From Actinomycetota bacterium (GTDB lineage Bacteria; Actinomycetota; CADDZG01; WHSQ01), in assembly GCA_030447315.1 (NCBI GenBank), contig JAUJPD010000001.1, positions 1 to 47,870 on the forward strand: 47,870 bases of DNA. Direction: 5' to 3'. The notes beneath the pieces are model-generated. The model did no database searches, was not told the origin of the DNA, and worked only from the letters and a program-made list of their open reading frames with translations. Shown piece by piece: positions 9,076 to 17,839 of this stretch (within the stretch, counting starts at the first letter, position 1; each line of letters opens with the position of its first letter). Position numbers and translations under genes: made by a program.

Positions 9076-9711
9076 TCACGGTTGTGCCTCGCCAGTTCGC
9101 TCCAGGAAGAAGGCGCCCAGCGACCCGGCAAGCGCGGCGAACACCACGACTGAATACGCCGCGAGGATCAGTTCGAGGAACCGTGCGAAACCCGACGGAT
9201 CGGTGATCGGTTCCCCTGCGATCGCGGCGAACGCCGCGTCGTGCAGCGCTTCGGCATACGACCCGCTCTCGCCGAACTCGTAAAGGAGCTGACTCGATCC
9301 CAGGATCGTGATCGCCGTTATCGCGGCCAGCCAGCCGACGCGGGCCGTCAGAGCATTGCCCGCGCTGCGCGACGCGCGGACCACAGAAGACACGACTCGA
9401 CCGGCCCGTGCCGTTCGCAGGAGAACCGCGATCCGCAAGAGACGCAGGAAGGGCAGGATCAGGAAAACGATCTGCCACCACGACCGCTTGAGGAATTCCG
9501 CACGATCTGGCGCCCACAGCAGTTTGACCACGTACTCGGCAACGAAGATGCCCCAGATGATCCAGCCGGCGGCGACGAAGGCGGTATGCACCGCGGTGCC
9601 GCGACCCGCCAGGCCCTCGCCGACGACGACCAGTAGGAATACGACGCCAAGGGCGGCCATGGGCCCGTCGAGCCGTTCCGTCAGCTCCTGAGGGTCGCGG
9701 CGTCGTCTCAT
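9076..9711 (-). CDS. Voltage-gated ion-channel homologue with non-canonical pore
   Basis: This 211-residue, six-helix protein follows the voltage-gated cation-channel plan. An S4-like helix carries regularly spaced arginines (LPFLRLLRIAVLLRTARAGR, ~110-130), followed by S5, a pore loop and S6 (LAAYSVVVFAALAGSLGAFF). The potassium filter TVGYG is absent; the aligned stretch reads AAIAGEPITDP. It is probably a membrane ion channel of unknown selectivity, or a non-conducting voltage-sensor relative. ATG 9711 is chosen because the chain then begins RRRRDPQELTERLD, a normal cytoplasmic N-terminus; upstream codons look non-coding. Confidence 0.7.
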   Translation of the reverse strand: MRRRRDPQELTERLDGPMAALGVVFLLVVVGEGLAGRGTAVHTAFVAAGWIIWGIFVAEYVVKLLWAPDRAEFLKRSWWQIVFLILPFLRLLRIAVLLRTARAGRVVSSVVRASRSAGNALTARVGWLAAITAITILGSSQLLYEFGESGSYAEALHDAAFAAIAGEPITDPSGFARFLELILAAYSVVVFAALAGSLGAFFLERTGEAQP

Positions 9712-9768
9712 AGATGCCGGCCCACGATAGTGCTCCAGGTTGTCAGCAACGAGGTGACTGCAGATACT

Positions 9769-9926
9769 ATGAGGTTCGACCCCTTCCCCGAACTCCACCG
9801 CCTGACGGAGGATCTGGTTGGCGGGCGCGTCCGGTCTTTTGGATGCCCATCCCGGTGGCGGAGTCCGCCAAGCCTCGCAAGGTCGAGATCACCGCGGGCG
9901 GTGGTTGGGCTGCTGAAGGGGGGTAG
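9769..9926 (+). pseudogene. Hsp20 small heat-shock protein with alpha-crystallin core deleted
   Basis: The first 20 codons, MRFDPFPELHRLTEDLVGG, match the start of actinobacterial Hsp20 proteins. About 55 nt later, in another frame, comes IPVAESAKPRKVEI, the usual Hsp20 C-terminus (the IPV-type motif that follows the crystallin fold, then the AKPRKVEI tail). The whole ~90-residue crystallin core is missing between them. Two genuine ends with no middle point to an internal deletion (or an assembly collapse) near 9835-9850. The product cannot be a chaperone. Confidence 0.7.
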
Positions 9927-9947
9927 GGTGGACCTACCCGTTCAGCA
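9911..9947. terminator. Long two-stage hairpin after the Hsp20 remnant
   Basis: There are two nested perfect 7-bp stems: TGCTGAA (9911-9917) pairs with TTCAGCA (9941-9947), and GGGTAGG (9921-9927) pairs with CCTACCC (9933-9939) around loop GTGGA. No T-run follows. It sits over the stop codon of the Hsp20 remnant, so it is probably that gene's terminator. Confidence 0.5.
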
Positions 9948-10139
9948 TCGAGCCAGCCCGCGTCGTTGCGCTCGACCCCAGCAAGGTGAACGCTCCTCGG
10001 TGTCATCTAAGACCTGGTGACCCCTCTACTCACCGCTAGGGGCCGTTGCCTTCGCGTCTGCTGCATATCAACCCGACCCTAGGGGGCCGACCGTGCGTTT
10101 CAGCAACGAGCGATCTGGTTGCCGCTGGACCGTTTGCCG
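9948..10139. other. Intergenic region before the GH1-like gene
   Basis: I see no gene, tRNA or clear promoter here. A short GC-rich stretch (CTAGGGGCC, CCTAGGGGGCC) occurs twice, at about 10037-10045 and 10078-10088. No Shine-Dalgarno precedes the ATG at 10140. Confidence 0.4.
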
Positions 10140-11462
10140 ATGAGCACCGAGTTCATCGGCGGGTTCGAGAGCACCTATCTGCCCGCCCATGACGTTGACG
10201 TCCTCGAAAGCTCCGGTCACACCGAGCGGTGGCAGGAGGACCTTCGGCTGATGAAGGAGAGCGGGATAAGCAAGCTCCGCTATCCGGTGCGCTGGCACCG
10301 GATCGAGCAGGAAGATGGTGTCTACGACTGGGGCTCGACCGATGCCGTGTTGGGTCATCTGCAGGCTGAGGGCTTCTGGCCGATCGTGGACCTCGTCCAT
10401 CACACCAGCTATCCAGGCTGGCTGCAGGGAGGGTTCGCGGACCTGCGCTTCTCACGTTCCTATCTGGACTTCTCAATCGCCTTCGCCGAGCGTTACCCTT
10501 GGGTGCCCGCTTACACCTTGTTCAACGAAGCCTTCTCGACGCTGTTCCTGGCCGGCCACGAGGGCATCTGGCCCCCCTACGGCCGCGGGATGGAGAGCTT
10601 CGTCAAGATCCTCGAGAACGTCTTTCCGGCGGTGGCCGAGGCAAGCCATATCTACCGAGACCTGCTCCCCGACGCACAACACTTCTATGTCGACACCTGC
10701 GAAGGCCACGTCGGTTACGACAACGTCGGCCGTGGCTACGCGGCTATGGCCAACGACCGGCGGTTCTTCCTGCTCGACCTATTCCTTGGACGCGAGCTGA
10801 TCGACACCCAGCCCTTCGTACAGGAGGTACTGGTCTCCGGAGGCGAGAAGTTGCTCGAGATGCAGCCCGGCCACGTCGACGTGCTGGGGCTCGACTACTA
10901 CGGTCATTCCGAGTGGTGTTTTTCGGAGCGGGGAGGGCTGGCTCCTTCCCGCACCCCTCAAGGCCTCGCTGCACTTGCCGCTCAGTACCACGAGCACTAC
11001 CGGCTTCCGATGGCTTTGACTGAGACCAACATCCGTGGGTTCGCACCCGATCGCGTAACCTGGTTGAAGTACACGCTCGAGCAGTACGAACGAGCGGTGG
11101 CGGCCGGCATCCCGCTGCACGGCTACTGCTGGTTCCCGTTCATCGACTCCGTCGACTGGGATTCGCTGCTGGCGAATGCCGCCGGCCATGTCGACCCTGT
11201 CGGCGTCTACTGGCTCAACGAGGATCTCGAGCGGAACACATCTTCTATGAGCACGTGGTTCCAACGTGCTGCTGCCGGCTGTCCCTCGTCGGAGATTCCT
11301 GCATTCCGCTTCCAACCGCCTATCGATCGGTGGCTCCAAGGTTTCATCCCCCAGCTCGATCACTGGGATTGGCAGGACCCGCCCTCTGAAGAGGTCGGCA
11401 TGTGTGCGAACACGAGAACGATCCACTCTGAATGGGAGGTAGTCGATGACTTCGTCTGGTGA
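10140..11462 (+). CDS. Glycoside hydrolase family 1-like protein
   Basis: This 440-residue TIM-barrel protein resembles GH1 beta-glucosidases: LRYPVRWHRIEQEDGVYDW (~50), the acid/base Glu in TLFNEAF (E130) and a candidate nucleophile Glu in ALTETNIRG (E295). The GH1 ITENG motif is only partly kept, so activity is uncertain. There is no signal peptide, so it acts in the cytoplasm. ATG 10140 is preferred over the upstream TTG at 10119. Its end overlaps the next gene by 17 nt, implying coupled translation with the glycosyltransferase-mutase fusion and a shared role in a galactofuranose-containing glycan or glycolipid. Confidence 0.8.
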   Translation: MSTEFIGGFESTYLPAHDVDVLESSGHTERWQEDLRLMKESGISKLRYPVRWHRIEQEDGVYDWGSTDAVLGHLQAEGFWPIVDLVHHTSYPGWLQGGFADLRFSRSYLDFSIAFAERYPWVPAYTLFNEAFSTLFLAGHEGIWPPYGRGMESFVKILENVFPAVAEASHIYRDLLPDAQHFYVDTCEGHVGYDNVGRGYAAMANDRRFFLLDLFLGRELIDTQPFVQEVLVSGGEKLLEMQPGHVDVLGLDYYGHSEWCFSERGGLAPSRTPQGLAALAAQYHEHYRLPMALTETNIRGFAPDRVTWLKYTLEQYERAVAAGIPLHGYCWFPFIDSVDWDSLLANAAGHVDPVGVYWLNEDLERNTSSMSTWFQRAAAGCPSSEIPAFRFQPPIDRWLQGFIPQLDHWDWQDPPSEEVGMCANTRTIHSEWEVVDDFVW

Positions 11463-13731
11463 TCTGGTTGTGCTGTCACATCTTCGATGGGTGTGGGTGT
11501 GGCAACGTCCGCAACACCTGATCTCCCGACTGGCCGAACAGCGACAAACCTTCTTCGTGGAAGAGCCGGTCGGGGTCGACGTCGAAGAACCTCGCCTCTG
11601 TTACGACGTGATCGGCCCGGTTACCCGGGTCTGGTACGAGGTCCCGGGGGATGAAGACCACGTCGACTTCACCGACCCGCGAGCCGTCGATTACGGCGAG
11701 GCTCTGCGATCTTTCCTCCCTGAGTGCGATGACCGAGTGATGTGGCTCTACACGCCGATGGCGATCGATCTGTCGAAAGAGGTTCCGCACGACCTCCTCA
11801 TCTGCGACGTCATGGACGACCTGGCCTCGTTCAAAGACGCGTCTCCCGACCTACGCAGACGGCAGGTCGAGATGCTCGAGAGCACCGACCTGGCCTTCAC
11901 CGGAGGCCGCTCCCTCTACGAGGGCGTCGCCGACCAGGCCCCCGAACGGACGTTCCTGTTCCCGAGCGGCGTCGAGCCCGAGCACTACGCGCAGGCGCGT
12001 GACCACAGACGAGACGGACGTGTGGCCGGCTACGTCGGCGTGATCGACGAGCGGTTGGACCTCGACCTGATCTCCGATCTCGCCGAGCGCCTACCGGACT
12101 GGGAGATCCGAATGGTTGGACCGGTTGCAAAGATCTCTCCCGAGTCACTGCCGTCGGCACCGAACATCACCTATCTAGGCCATCAGCCCTACGAGCGCCT
12201 TCCCGAGCTGATGGGTGGTTTCCAGGTCGCACTCATGCCGTTCGCGCTCAACGAGGCAACTAGGTCGATCAGCCCGACGAAGACGCTCGAGTATCTGGCG
12301 GCGGGGCTTCCGGTCGTTTCCACACGAGTAGCGGACGTGGTGGCCGACTACGGGAACGTGGTGGCCCTCGAGGACGATGCCGAGGGATTCGCCAGAGCAT
12401 GCAGCGAGGTGGTCGAACATTGCCTCGAGGAGCGTGATCACAAGATCAGCCCCCTGATCCGCTTCCACCACTGGGACGCGATCGCCAACCGGATGAGCGA
12501 TCTGATCGACCACGCGCGCTCCCGGCCGAACAACAGCGACGGAAAGAAGATCGACCTCGCGGACCGCCGCAAGACACGCCCCTTCGACTACCTGATCGTG
12601 GGAGCCGGTTTCGCCGGCAGCGTCCTGGCCGAGCGACTTGCCAGTCAGGCCGAGAAGAAGGTCTTGATCGTCGACAAGCGACCGCATATCGGCGGAAATG
12701 CATTCGATCACTACAACGACGATGGGGTACTGGTACACAAGTACGGCCCACACATCTTCCACACCAACTCGCGCGAGGTCTTCGAACACCTCTCACTGTT
12801 CACCGACTGGCGTCAGTACGAGCACCGCGTGTTGGCCAGCGTCGACGGACGCCTGGTTCCGATGCCCATCAACCTGGACACGATCAACGCCCTGTATGGG
12901 ATGAACCTGACCTCGCAGGACGTGGACGGTTTCTTCGCGGGCCTCAGCGAACCGATCGAGCACTGCCGCACCTCCGAGGACGTCGTGGTCAGCAAGGTGG
13001 GTCGAGAGCTGTATGAGAAGTTCTTCCGCAACTACACGCGCAAGCAATGGGGACTGGACCCCTCGGAGTTGGATGCCAGCGTCACGGCCCGCGTACCCAC
13101 TCGGACCAACCGGGACGGTCGCTATTTCACCGACCAGTACCAGGCGATGCCGCTGCACGGCTACACCAGGATGTTCGAGAACATGCTCGACCACCCGAAC
13201 ATCAAGGTGATGGTCAACACCGACTACAGAGAGATCGAGAGCCTGGTCCCGTACGAGCAGATGATCTATTCGGGCCCGGTCGACGAGTACTTCAACTACC
13301 GCTTCGGCAAGCTCCCCTACCGGTCGCTCGACTTCAAGTTCGAGACCCGGGACGAAGCCCAGGCACAACCGGCGGCTGTCGTGAACTACCCGAACGAGCA
13401 CCTCTACACGCGGGTCACCGAGTTCAAATACCTCACCGGGCAGGTCCACGACAAGACCACGCTGGTCTACGAGTACCCGAAGGCTGAGGGAGATCCCTAT
13501 TATCCCGTCCCTCGTCCCGAGAATGCAGAGCTCTACAAGCGCTACAAATTGTTGGCGGATGCCACCGAGGGAGTGCACTTTGTCGGCCGGCTCGCGACTT
13601 ACAAGTACTACAACATGGACCAAGTAACCGCCCAGGCCCTACAGACGTTCCGGCGCTTGATGAAGAAAGAGCAGACGCTGCGGACTGGTTCTTCCCGGGT
13701 CACGAGCCGTTCGGTCTCAAGCGTCGGATGA
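11446..13731 (+). CDS. glf: Fusion of GT-B glycosyltransferase and UDP-galactopyranose mutase
   Basis: This 761-residue protein has two parts. Residues ~1-365 form a GT-B glycosyltransferase: a start with LSHLRWVWVWQRPQHL, then a sugar-nucleotide site with SISPTKTLEYLAAGLPVVST. Residues ~380-745 form a UDP-galactopyranose mutase with FAD motif LIVGAGFAGSVLAERLA, RPHIGGNAFDHYND, KYGPHIFHTN, FFRNYTRKQWG and the terminal VGRLATYKYYNMDQV. The mutase turns UDP-galactopyranose into UDP-galactofuranose, and the attached transferase could use it directly. Separate enzymes are the norm. The C-terminal 25 residues are Ser/Arg-rich. It overlaps both neighbours (17 nt and 4 nt, ATGA). Confidence 0.9.
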   Translation: MTSSGDLVVLSHLRWVWVWQRPQHLISRLAEQRQTFFVEEPVGVDVEEPRLCYDVIGPVTRVWYEVPGDEDHVDFTDPRAVDYGEALRSFLPECDDRVMWLYTPMAIDLSKEVPHDLLICDVMDDLASFKDASPDLRRRQVEMLESTDLAFTGGRSLYEGVADQAPERTFLFPSGVEPEHYAQARDHRRDGRVAGYVGVIDERLDLDLISDLAERLPDWEIRMVGPVAKISPESLPSAPNITYLGHQPYERLPELMGGFQVALMPFALNEATRSISPTKTLEYLAAGLPVVSTRVADVVADYGNVVALEDDAEGFARACSEVVEHCLEERDHKISPLIRFHHWDAIANRMSDLIDHARSRPNNSDGKKIDLADRRKTRPFDYLIVGAGFAGSVLAERLASQAEKKVLIVDKRPHIGGNAFDHYNDDGVLVHKYGPHIFHTNSREVFEHLSLFTDWRQYEHRVLASVDGRLVPMPINLDTINALYGMNLTSQDVDGFFAGLSEPIEHCRTSEDVVVSKVGRELYEKFFRNYTRKQWGLDPSELDASVTARVPTRTNRDGRYFTDQYQAMPLHGYTRMFENMLDHPNIKVMVNTDYREIESLVPYEQMIYSGPVDEYFNYRFGKLPYRSLDFKFETRDEAQAQPAAVVNYPNEHLYTRVTEFKYLTGQVHDKTTLVYEYPKAEGDPYYPVPRPENAELYKRYKLLADATEGVHFVGRLATYKYYNMDQVTAQALQTFRRLMKKEQTLRTGSSRVTSRSVSSVG

Positions 13732-14474
13732 AAGTAGGCATACAGCTTCACCCGCAACACAGCACCGTCGACGAGTTGCGAGCGGCTTGGAAGCGCGCGG
13801 ATGAGATCGGGGTGGACAGCATCTGGGTCTGGGACCACTTCTTTCCTTTGTGGGGTCCCGCCGATGGCGCTCACTTCGAGGGTTGGACGCTGTTGAGCGC
13901 GATGGCAGTGGACACGAGCCGTGCAAGGATGGGCGTGTTGGTGACCTGCAACTCCTATCGCAATCCCGATCTGCTCGCCGACATGGCGCGGACCGTCGAC
14001 CACCTAAGCGGCGGGCGCGTGATCCTCGGTCTCGGCGCCGGTTGGTTCGAACGCGATTACACCGAGTACGGATACGACTTCGGTGAGGCGAAGGATCGTT
14101 TGCGGAGACTGGGCGAGGCTCTGCCACGGATCACCTCTCGGATCCAACAGCTCGAGCCTCCGCCGCTAGGGCCCCTTCCTCTGATGATCGGGGGCGGCGG
14201 TGAGAAGGTGACGCTCCGGCTGGTGGCGGAACACGCACAGATCTGGAACTTCTTCGGCCCCCCCGACAACTACGCACGCAAACGGGCAGTTCTGGATAAG
14301 TGGTGCGAGAAGCTGGGCCGGGACCCCACCGAGATCGAGCACACGGTGCTGATCGACGCCGACGAGGTGACCCATCACGAGGCTTACAGGGAAGCGGGGG
14401 CCGAGCACCTCATCGTGAAGATCGGCCACCCTTACGACCTATCTCCCGTAAAGGAACTGATGGAGGCGGGGTGA
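13728..14474 (+). CDS. LLM-class F420-dependent oxidoreductase
   Basis: This 248-residue luciferase-like monooxygenase fold begins MKVGIQLHPQHSTVDELR and contains WVWDHFFPLWG, LVTCNSYRNPDLLADMARTVDHLSGGR (in part), LGLGAGWFERDYTEYG and PLMIGGGGEKVTLRLVAEHA. These are typical of the Rv1855c-type F420 branch. It likely uses reduced F420 in a hydride transfer; the substrate is unknown. The start overlaps the previous stop as ATGA. It is shorter than the usual ~280-300 residues, the loss being at the C-terminal end. It ends 13 bp before the convergent isochorismatase gene. Confidence 0.85.
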   Translation: MKVGIQLHPQHSTVDELRAAWKRADEIGVDSIWVWDHFFPLWGPADGAHFEGWTLLSAMAVDTSRARMGVLVTCNSYRNPDLLADMARTVDHLSGGRVILGLGAGWFERDYTEYGYDFGEAKDRLRRLGEALPRITSRIQQLEPPPLGPLPLMIGGGGEKVTLRLVAEHAQIWNFFGPPDNYARKRAVLDKWCEKLGRDPTEIEHTVLIDADEVTHHEAYREAGAEHLIVKIGHPYDLSPVKELMEAG

Positions 14475-14487
14475 CTCTCGGTCGGGC

Positions 14488-15481
14488 TTAGGTGCTCTTC
14501 ATACTCGAAGGTGAACGAGAGCCGTAGAGACGCTCGACCTGGTCGGCTGGCGGTCCAAGTTTCCTGGAGCGTTCCTTACGTGAGGGAGGCTCGTCCCACG
14601 GCATCTTTCCGACGATGAGCTTGGGCACGTTGATGAAGACCTGCTCCCCGGCCCGCTTGACGACGGCGTCCAGTGGGATGAAGGTGTCCTTCTCGAAGAT
14701 CAGGCCCCGGGGCACTAAGAGGTAACCCTCCGCATCATCGGAGGCAGCCACGACCTCTTCCACCGTTCCTATCTCTCCATGATCAGAACCAAGAACGGCA
14801 TCACCGGGTTGGATCGATCCGGCATGGGTGTCCACAGCCGTGAGGAACTCATCGACCGTTACGACCGCGTTCGCGATGAGTGGGTAGTTCAGATGGACCG
14901 ACGCCTCGTAGGCGGGAACGCTCTCAGCACCTATCGCATCTTTCACGAAGGTCACGTCGTAGCCGTGTTCCATCGCGTGGCGTCCGGTGGATTCGCAACA
15001 GAGGTTGGCGGTCATGCCGGTGATCACGAGATGCGTCGTCCTCAGACGCTCCAGATGTTCCGGCAGGTCTGTTTCGAAAACGTCGATCCCCTTATGAGGC
15101 AGGAGCACTATCTCATCGTCTGCAGGCTGGAGCTCCGGATGGAAGTCGGCACCCCATGACCCTGCTATGAACATCTTGTTCTCGAACATGACGCGGTTGA
15201 TCGCGCTTCGCCGCTGTAGTTCTTGATCGGCGTAGTCCTCCTCGGTGAAAGCCATGGGGCCGAAGATCACGGGTACAGCCCGCTCGCGAGGCACCCTCGA
15301 TCACAAGCTTCAGGTTGCTTACAACGTCGTTCTTCTTGACGCTGGCTTTCGTCATGTCCCAACCGGCGCCGCCTTCGGACAGGAAGTCGTTCACGGGGTC
15401 GATCACCAGCAGGACCGTCCGCGCCGGGTCATAAGCGAGGCTCGTGCTTCCTCGAAGACGATAGGTATCCGTGCCACTCAT
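14488..15481 (-). CDS. Isochorismatase-family cysteine hydrolase fused to a PRC-barrel domain (frameshifted)
   Basis: The N-terminal frame (15481-~15285) has the catalytic Asp in LLVIDPVNDF. After a one-base shift near 15285 the frame continues with the Lys in LLPHKGIDVF and the Cys in GMTANLCCESTGR, completing the cysteine-hydrolase triad. Residues ~215-325 form a PRC-barrel/DUF2171-like domain (IQPGDAVLGSDHGEIGTV, YLLVPRGLIFEKDTFIPLDA, NVPKLIVGKMPWDEPP). Removing one T at the shift restores the frame (GGT GCC CGC GAG). ATG 15481 has AAGGGGAG 6 nt upstream. Last gene of a nine-gene operon. The reaction is hydrolysis of an amide or enol ether; the substrate is unknown. Confidence 0.8.
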
Positions 15482-15827
15482 CCGTCTCTCCCCTTATTGA
15501 GGTCTTCTCTTCAGGTTCTGTTCCGGCACTCAGGCGCCGCCGGGAGTCCTGAATCTCCACACCCTGCCAGAACGCGACACGATCCGTGATCTTTCGCGCC
15601 AAGACCGAGGGATCGGGGTAGTACCAAGCGGCGTCCTCGTTGCGCTTACCGTTCACCACGACATGCAGGTAGTTCGCACTGCCCTTCCACGGACAGATGC
15701 TGCGATGAGCCGACTCCTCGAAGAGATCTTGTCTCAAAGAGGCTCGCGGAAAGTAGGCATTGCCCTCGAGATAGACGATATCGTCGCTCTCCGCGAGCAC
15801 CTCGTCGTTCCAGATCGCTATCGCCAC
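15429..15827 (-). CDS. DUF427 domain protein
   Basis: The 132-residue product has the DUF427 core: AIWNDEVLAESDDIVYLEGNAYFP in part, SICPWKGSANYLHVVVNGK and AAWYYPDPSVLARKITDRVAFW. It starts with GTG at 15827, overlapping the SRPBCC gene end by 10 nt. The last ~40 residues are not conserved and overlap the start of the isochorismatase gene by 53 nt, so a natural stop may have been lost to an indel. DUF427 proteins are small beta-rich proteins of unknown function. Confidence 0.8.
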   Translation of the reverse strand: MAIAIWNDEVLAESDDIVYLEGNAYFPRASLRQDLFEESAHRSICPWKGSANYLHVVVNGKRNEDAAWYYPDPSVLARKITDRVAFWQGVEIQDSRRRLSAGTEPEEKTSIRGETDEWHGYLSSSRKHEPRL

Positions 15828-16298
15828 CGCATACCGCCTTTCATCTCGACTGCCTTGGCTAGCCCTCTACTCGCTCGGGTGGACCGCGAGCGTGCCGCGC
15901 GGTTCTCCGCCATGCGTTTTCCTTCCACAAGATGTTCGGTCACGAGCCGGTTGAAGATCGGTCGCACAACAAAGAAGGTCCGCAACCAACCGACGACACC
16001 CCGGCGCGGCGAGACTCCCTGAATAGGTCATCAACGTTTCTCCTGGCCTGGGCTGGTCGAATCGGATCTCTTCCTCGACGTCGTCCAACGGGCCCTCCAA
16101 CCACCGATAGGCGATCGAATCAGGTGGACGAAGCCGGACCTCTTCGACGGTCGTGATGACCCGGCCGCCCCACTGGGTGACGAACTCCACGATGATGCCG
16201 TTGTCGGTCTCACCGGTCTTGTTGCCTGCGGCGGCGACCACCTCGAAGGTGAGCTCGCGCGACGCAGCTACGTGAACGATCTGTCGCTTGAGGCGCAC
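15818..16298 (-). CDS. SRPBCC (START/Bet v1-like) protein, frameshifted near its end
   Basis: The conserved start reads LKRQIVHVAASRELTFEVVA, followed by VEFVTQWGGRVITTVEEVRL and IAYRWLEGPLDDVEEEIRF, a helix-grip lipid/polyketide-binding fold. Near 15993 the frame changes; the better continuation is VVGWLRTFFVVRPIFNRLV, a C-terminal helix usual in this family, and it stops at 15818. One extra base in the read explains it. GTG 16298 is chosen because it directly precedes the conserved block and lies 10 nt after the preceding stop; no good Shine-Dalgarno is seen. Function is probably binding of a hydrophobic ligand. Confidence 0.65.
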
Positions 16299-16308
16299 AC
16301 GGCTCAGG

Positions 16309-16897
16309 TCAGGTCTTATCTGCAGCTCCAGGTCGGCTGTTACGAGTGAACAAGAACCATCCTGCGCCGAGCACGATCCCATACATCACATGTTCGATCG
16401 TAAAGGTCGTCCAGCCGACCACATTCGGCATATCGGCGATCGGGTCTCCACCGTCGAACAAAGCTGCGGCGGCGGGAAGACCGACAAAGCTGCTGAAAAG
16501 CAATACTCCGAGACCAAAGGTCGCGCCGGCGACGATGGCAGCGGCACCCGACAATCGCAGAGCCCGTGCTATCAGTGCAAAGACCACTCCGTAGATCGCG
16601 CCGGTCATCAAGTGAACCGTCAGGCCCACGGCGGCGGGGCCGAACGCGAAGTAGAAGTTCGTCTGGCCCTCCATCGCGTTCTGCATCGAAGTCATCATCC
16701 CCTTCGGTTCGATGACCGACGAAGCGATGTGGTACAGCGGCGTGAAGAATCCGGCCCCGAGGTAGGTGGCTCCCGCCACCATCGCGAACATAGCCATCAC
16801 CGCCGCAGCGATGATCCCCCACACTGCCCCGGTGCACAGCTGCGCCTACATCGCTCTGCCGTCCGACCAGACGCCGGTCTGCGGTCGCAACTGCCAT
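16309..16897 (-). CDS. Four-helix membrane protein (frameshifted near its start)
   Basis: The main frame (16824-16309) shows four hydrophobic segments: VWGIIAAAVMAMFAMVAGATY, VHLMTGAIYGVVFALIARAL, AAIVAGATFGLGVLLFSSFV and WTTFTIEHVMYGIVLGAGWF. A stronger start is ATG 16897, with GGAGGTG 6 nt upstream; it reads MAVATADRR and must shift frame once near 16830 to join. The layout suggests an inner-membrane protein of unknown function, possibly related to YqhR/DUF1440-type families, but I cannot name it. It is part of the ECF sigma operon. Confidence 0.65.
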
Positions 16898-16967
16898 CCC
16901 GATCACCTCCACGTGTGTCGACCTGCTTACGTAGAGATAGGACGCAGAACCCTCCACGATGATTGCG

Positions 16968-17159
16968 TTAGTGAAGCGTGCGGAATGCCATGAACGCCAC
17001 CCACAGAGAGCTGATCCCCGCCACGAACCACGCTGAGTCGGGTCGGTCTCTGCGACATAGGTGCAGCACGACCACGATCGAGATGACCAACGAGAGGCTC
17101 AGCTGAAGGAGCGCCCCTCCGTCGCTGCGTGGAAGGAGGACCTCGAGGACCTCAGGCAC
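16968..17159 (-). CDS. Small two-helix membrane protein (63 aa)
   Basis: The protein starts with GTG (17159) about 10 nt after the reconstructed anti-sigma stop. It shows two membrane segments, LLQLSLSLVISIVVVLHL and SAWFVAGISSLWVAFMAF, separated by a charged loop (CRRDRPD). The position inside a tight operon supports it being real. Function is unknown. Confidence 0.55.
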   Translation of the reverse strand: MPEVLEVLLPRSDGGALLQLSLSLVISIVVVLHLCRRDRPDSAWFVAGISSLWVAFMAFRTLH

Positions 17160-17168
17160 CGGCTGGAC

Positions 17169-17839
17169 TTACGGACGCAGGCTGTATGCCGCCAGCTCCA
17201 CGTCGTGCAGGTCGTCTCCACCACCAACGACGGCTGGGGCTCGTTGAGACAGATCATCACGAGCTCGTCCTTCTCGACCAACCAGGTCTCTCCCGAGTTG
17301 TCATGCTCGGCACCAACTGCTACCGGCCACTCCTGATCGGCGACGTAGACGACCACCTCGTCGCCCGATCCATCCACGTAGGTGTGAGCGATCGCGTCGC
17401 TCCCCTCCAGCCGCGCTTGTGTCGCAGCGACCAGCTCCAACTCCGACAGGCGTTCCGGAAGCACGGGATCTGTCGGGGCGCCGACGTTGCCACTGCGGTA
17501 AGACGCCAGGACCGCTTCGATCTCACGAGGTTCAGCTTGCGGCATCAGAACGATCACGGCAACGACCACAGCGGCGATCGCGGCGAAGCCGGCCGCGACG
17601 ATCCAGCGGGGGCGGCGACTGGGACGAACCGTCTCGACCGCGGCCCGAACGCGCTCCCGAAGAACCTGGGGAGCCATCTCACGCCCCGCCTCGGCTACAG
17701 ATCGGCCCTTTCGCCCGAGGTCGACCTCGCGCCAGCAATCCTCGCAGTCGACCATGTGGCGCTCGAACATCTTGCGCCGAGCGCCCTTCACGAGGCCGCC
17801 CAAGTAGGCAGCAGCGTTCTGCTCCGGATCATGCTTCAA
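17169..17839 (-). CDS. Zinc-binding anti-sigma factor (ZAS), frameshifted near its end
   Basis: It starts with TTG 17839, with an excellent AAGGAGGTGG 6 nt upstream, overlapping the sigma gene stop. The N-terminus is a zf-HC2 domain with the His-x3-Cys-x2-Cys motif HMVDCEDC. One membrane helix follows (WIVAAGFAAIAAVVVAVIVLM, ~85-105), then an outside domain of about 120 residues. Near 17220 the frame changes: adding one G gives VVGGDDLHDVELAAYSLRP and a stop at 17169, while the uncorrected frame continues with unnatural sequence. Such proteins hold the cognate ECF sigma factor inactive until a redox or envelope signal arrives. Confidence 0.8.

Noticed and set aside
12793-13623. Long minus-strand frame of 276 codons
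   Set aside because: It is a shadow of the UDP-galactopyranose mutase domain on the other strand.
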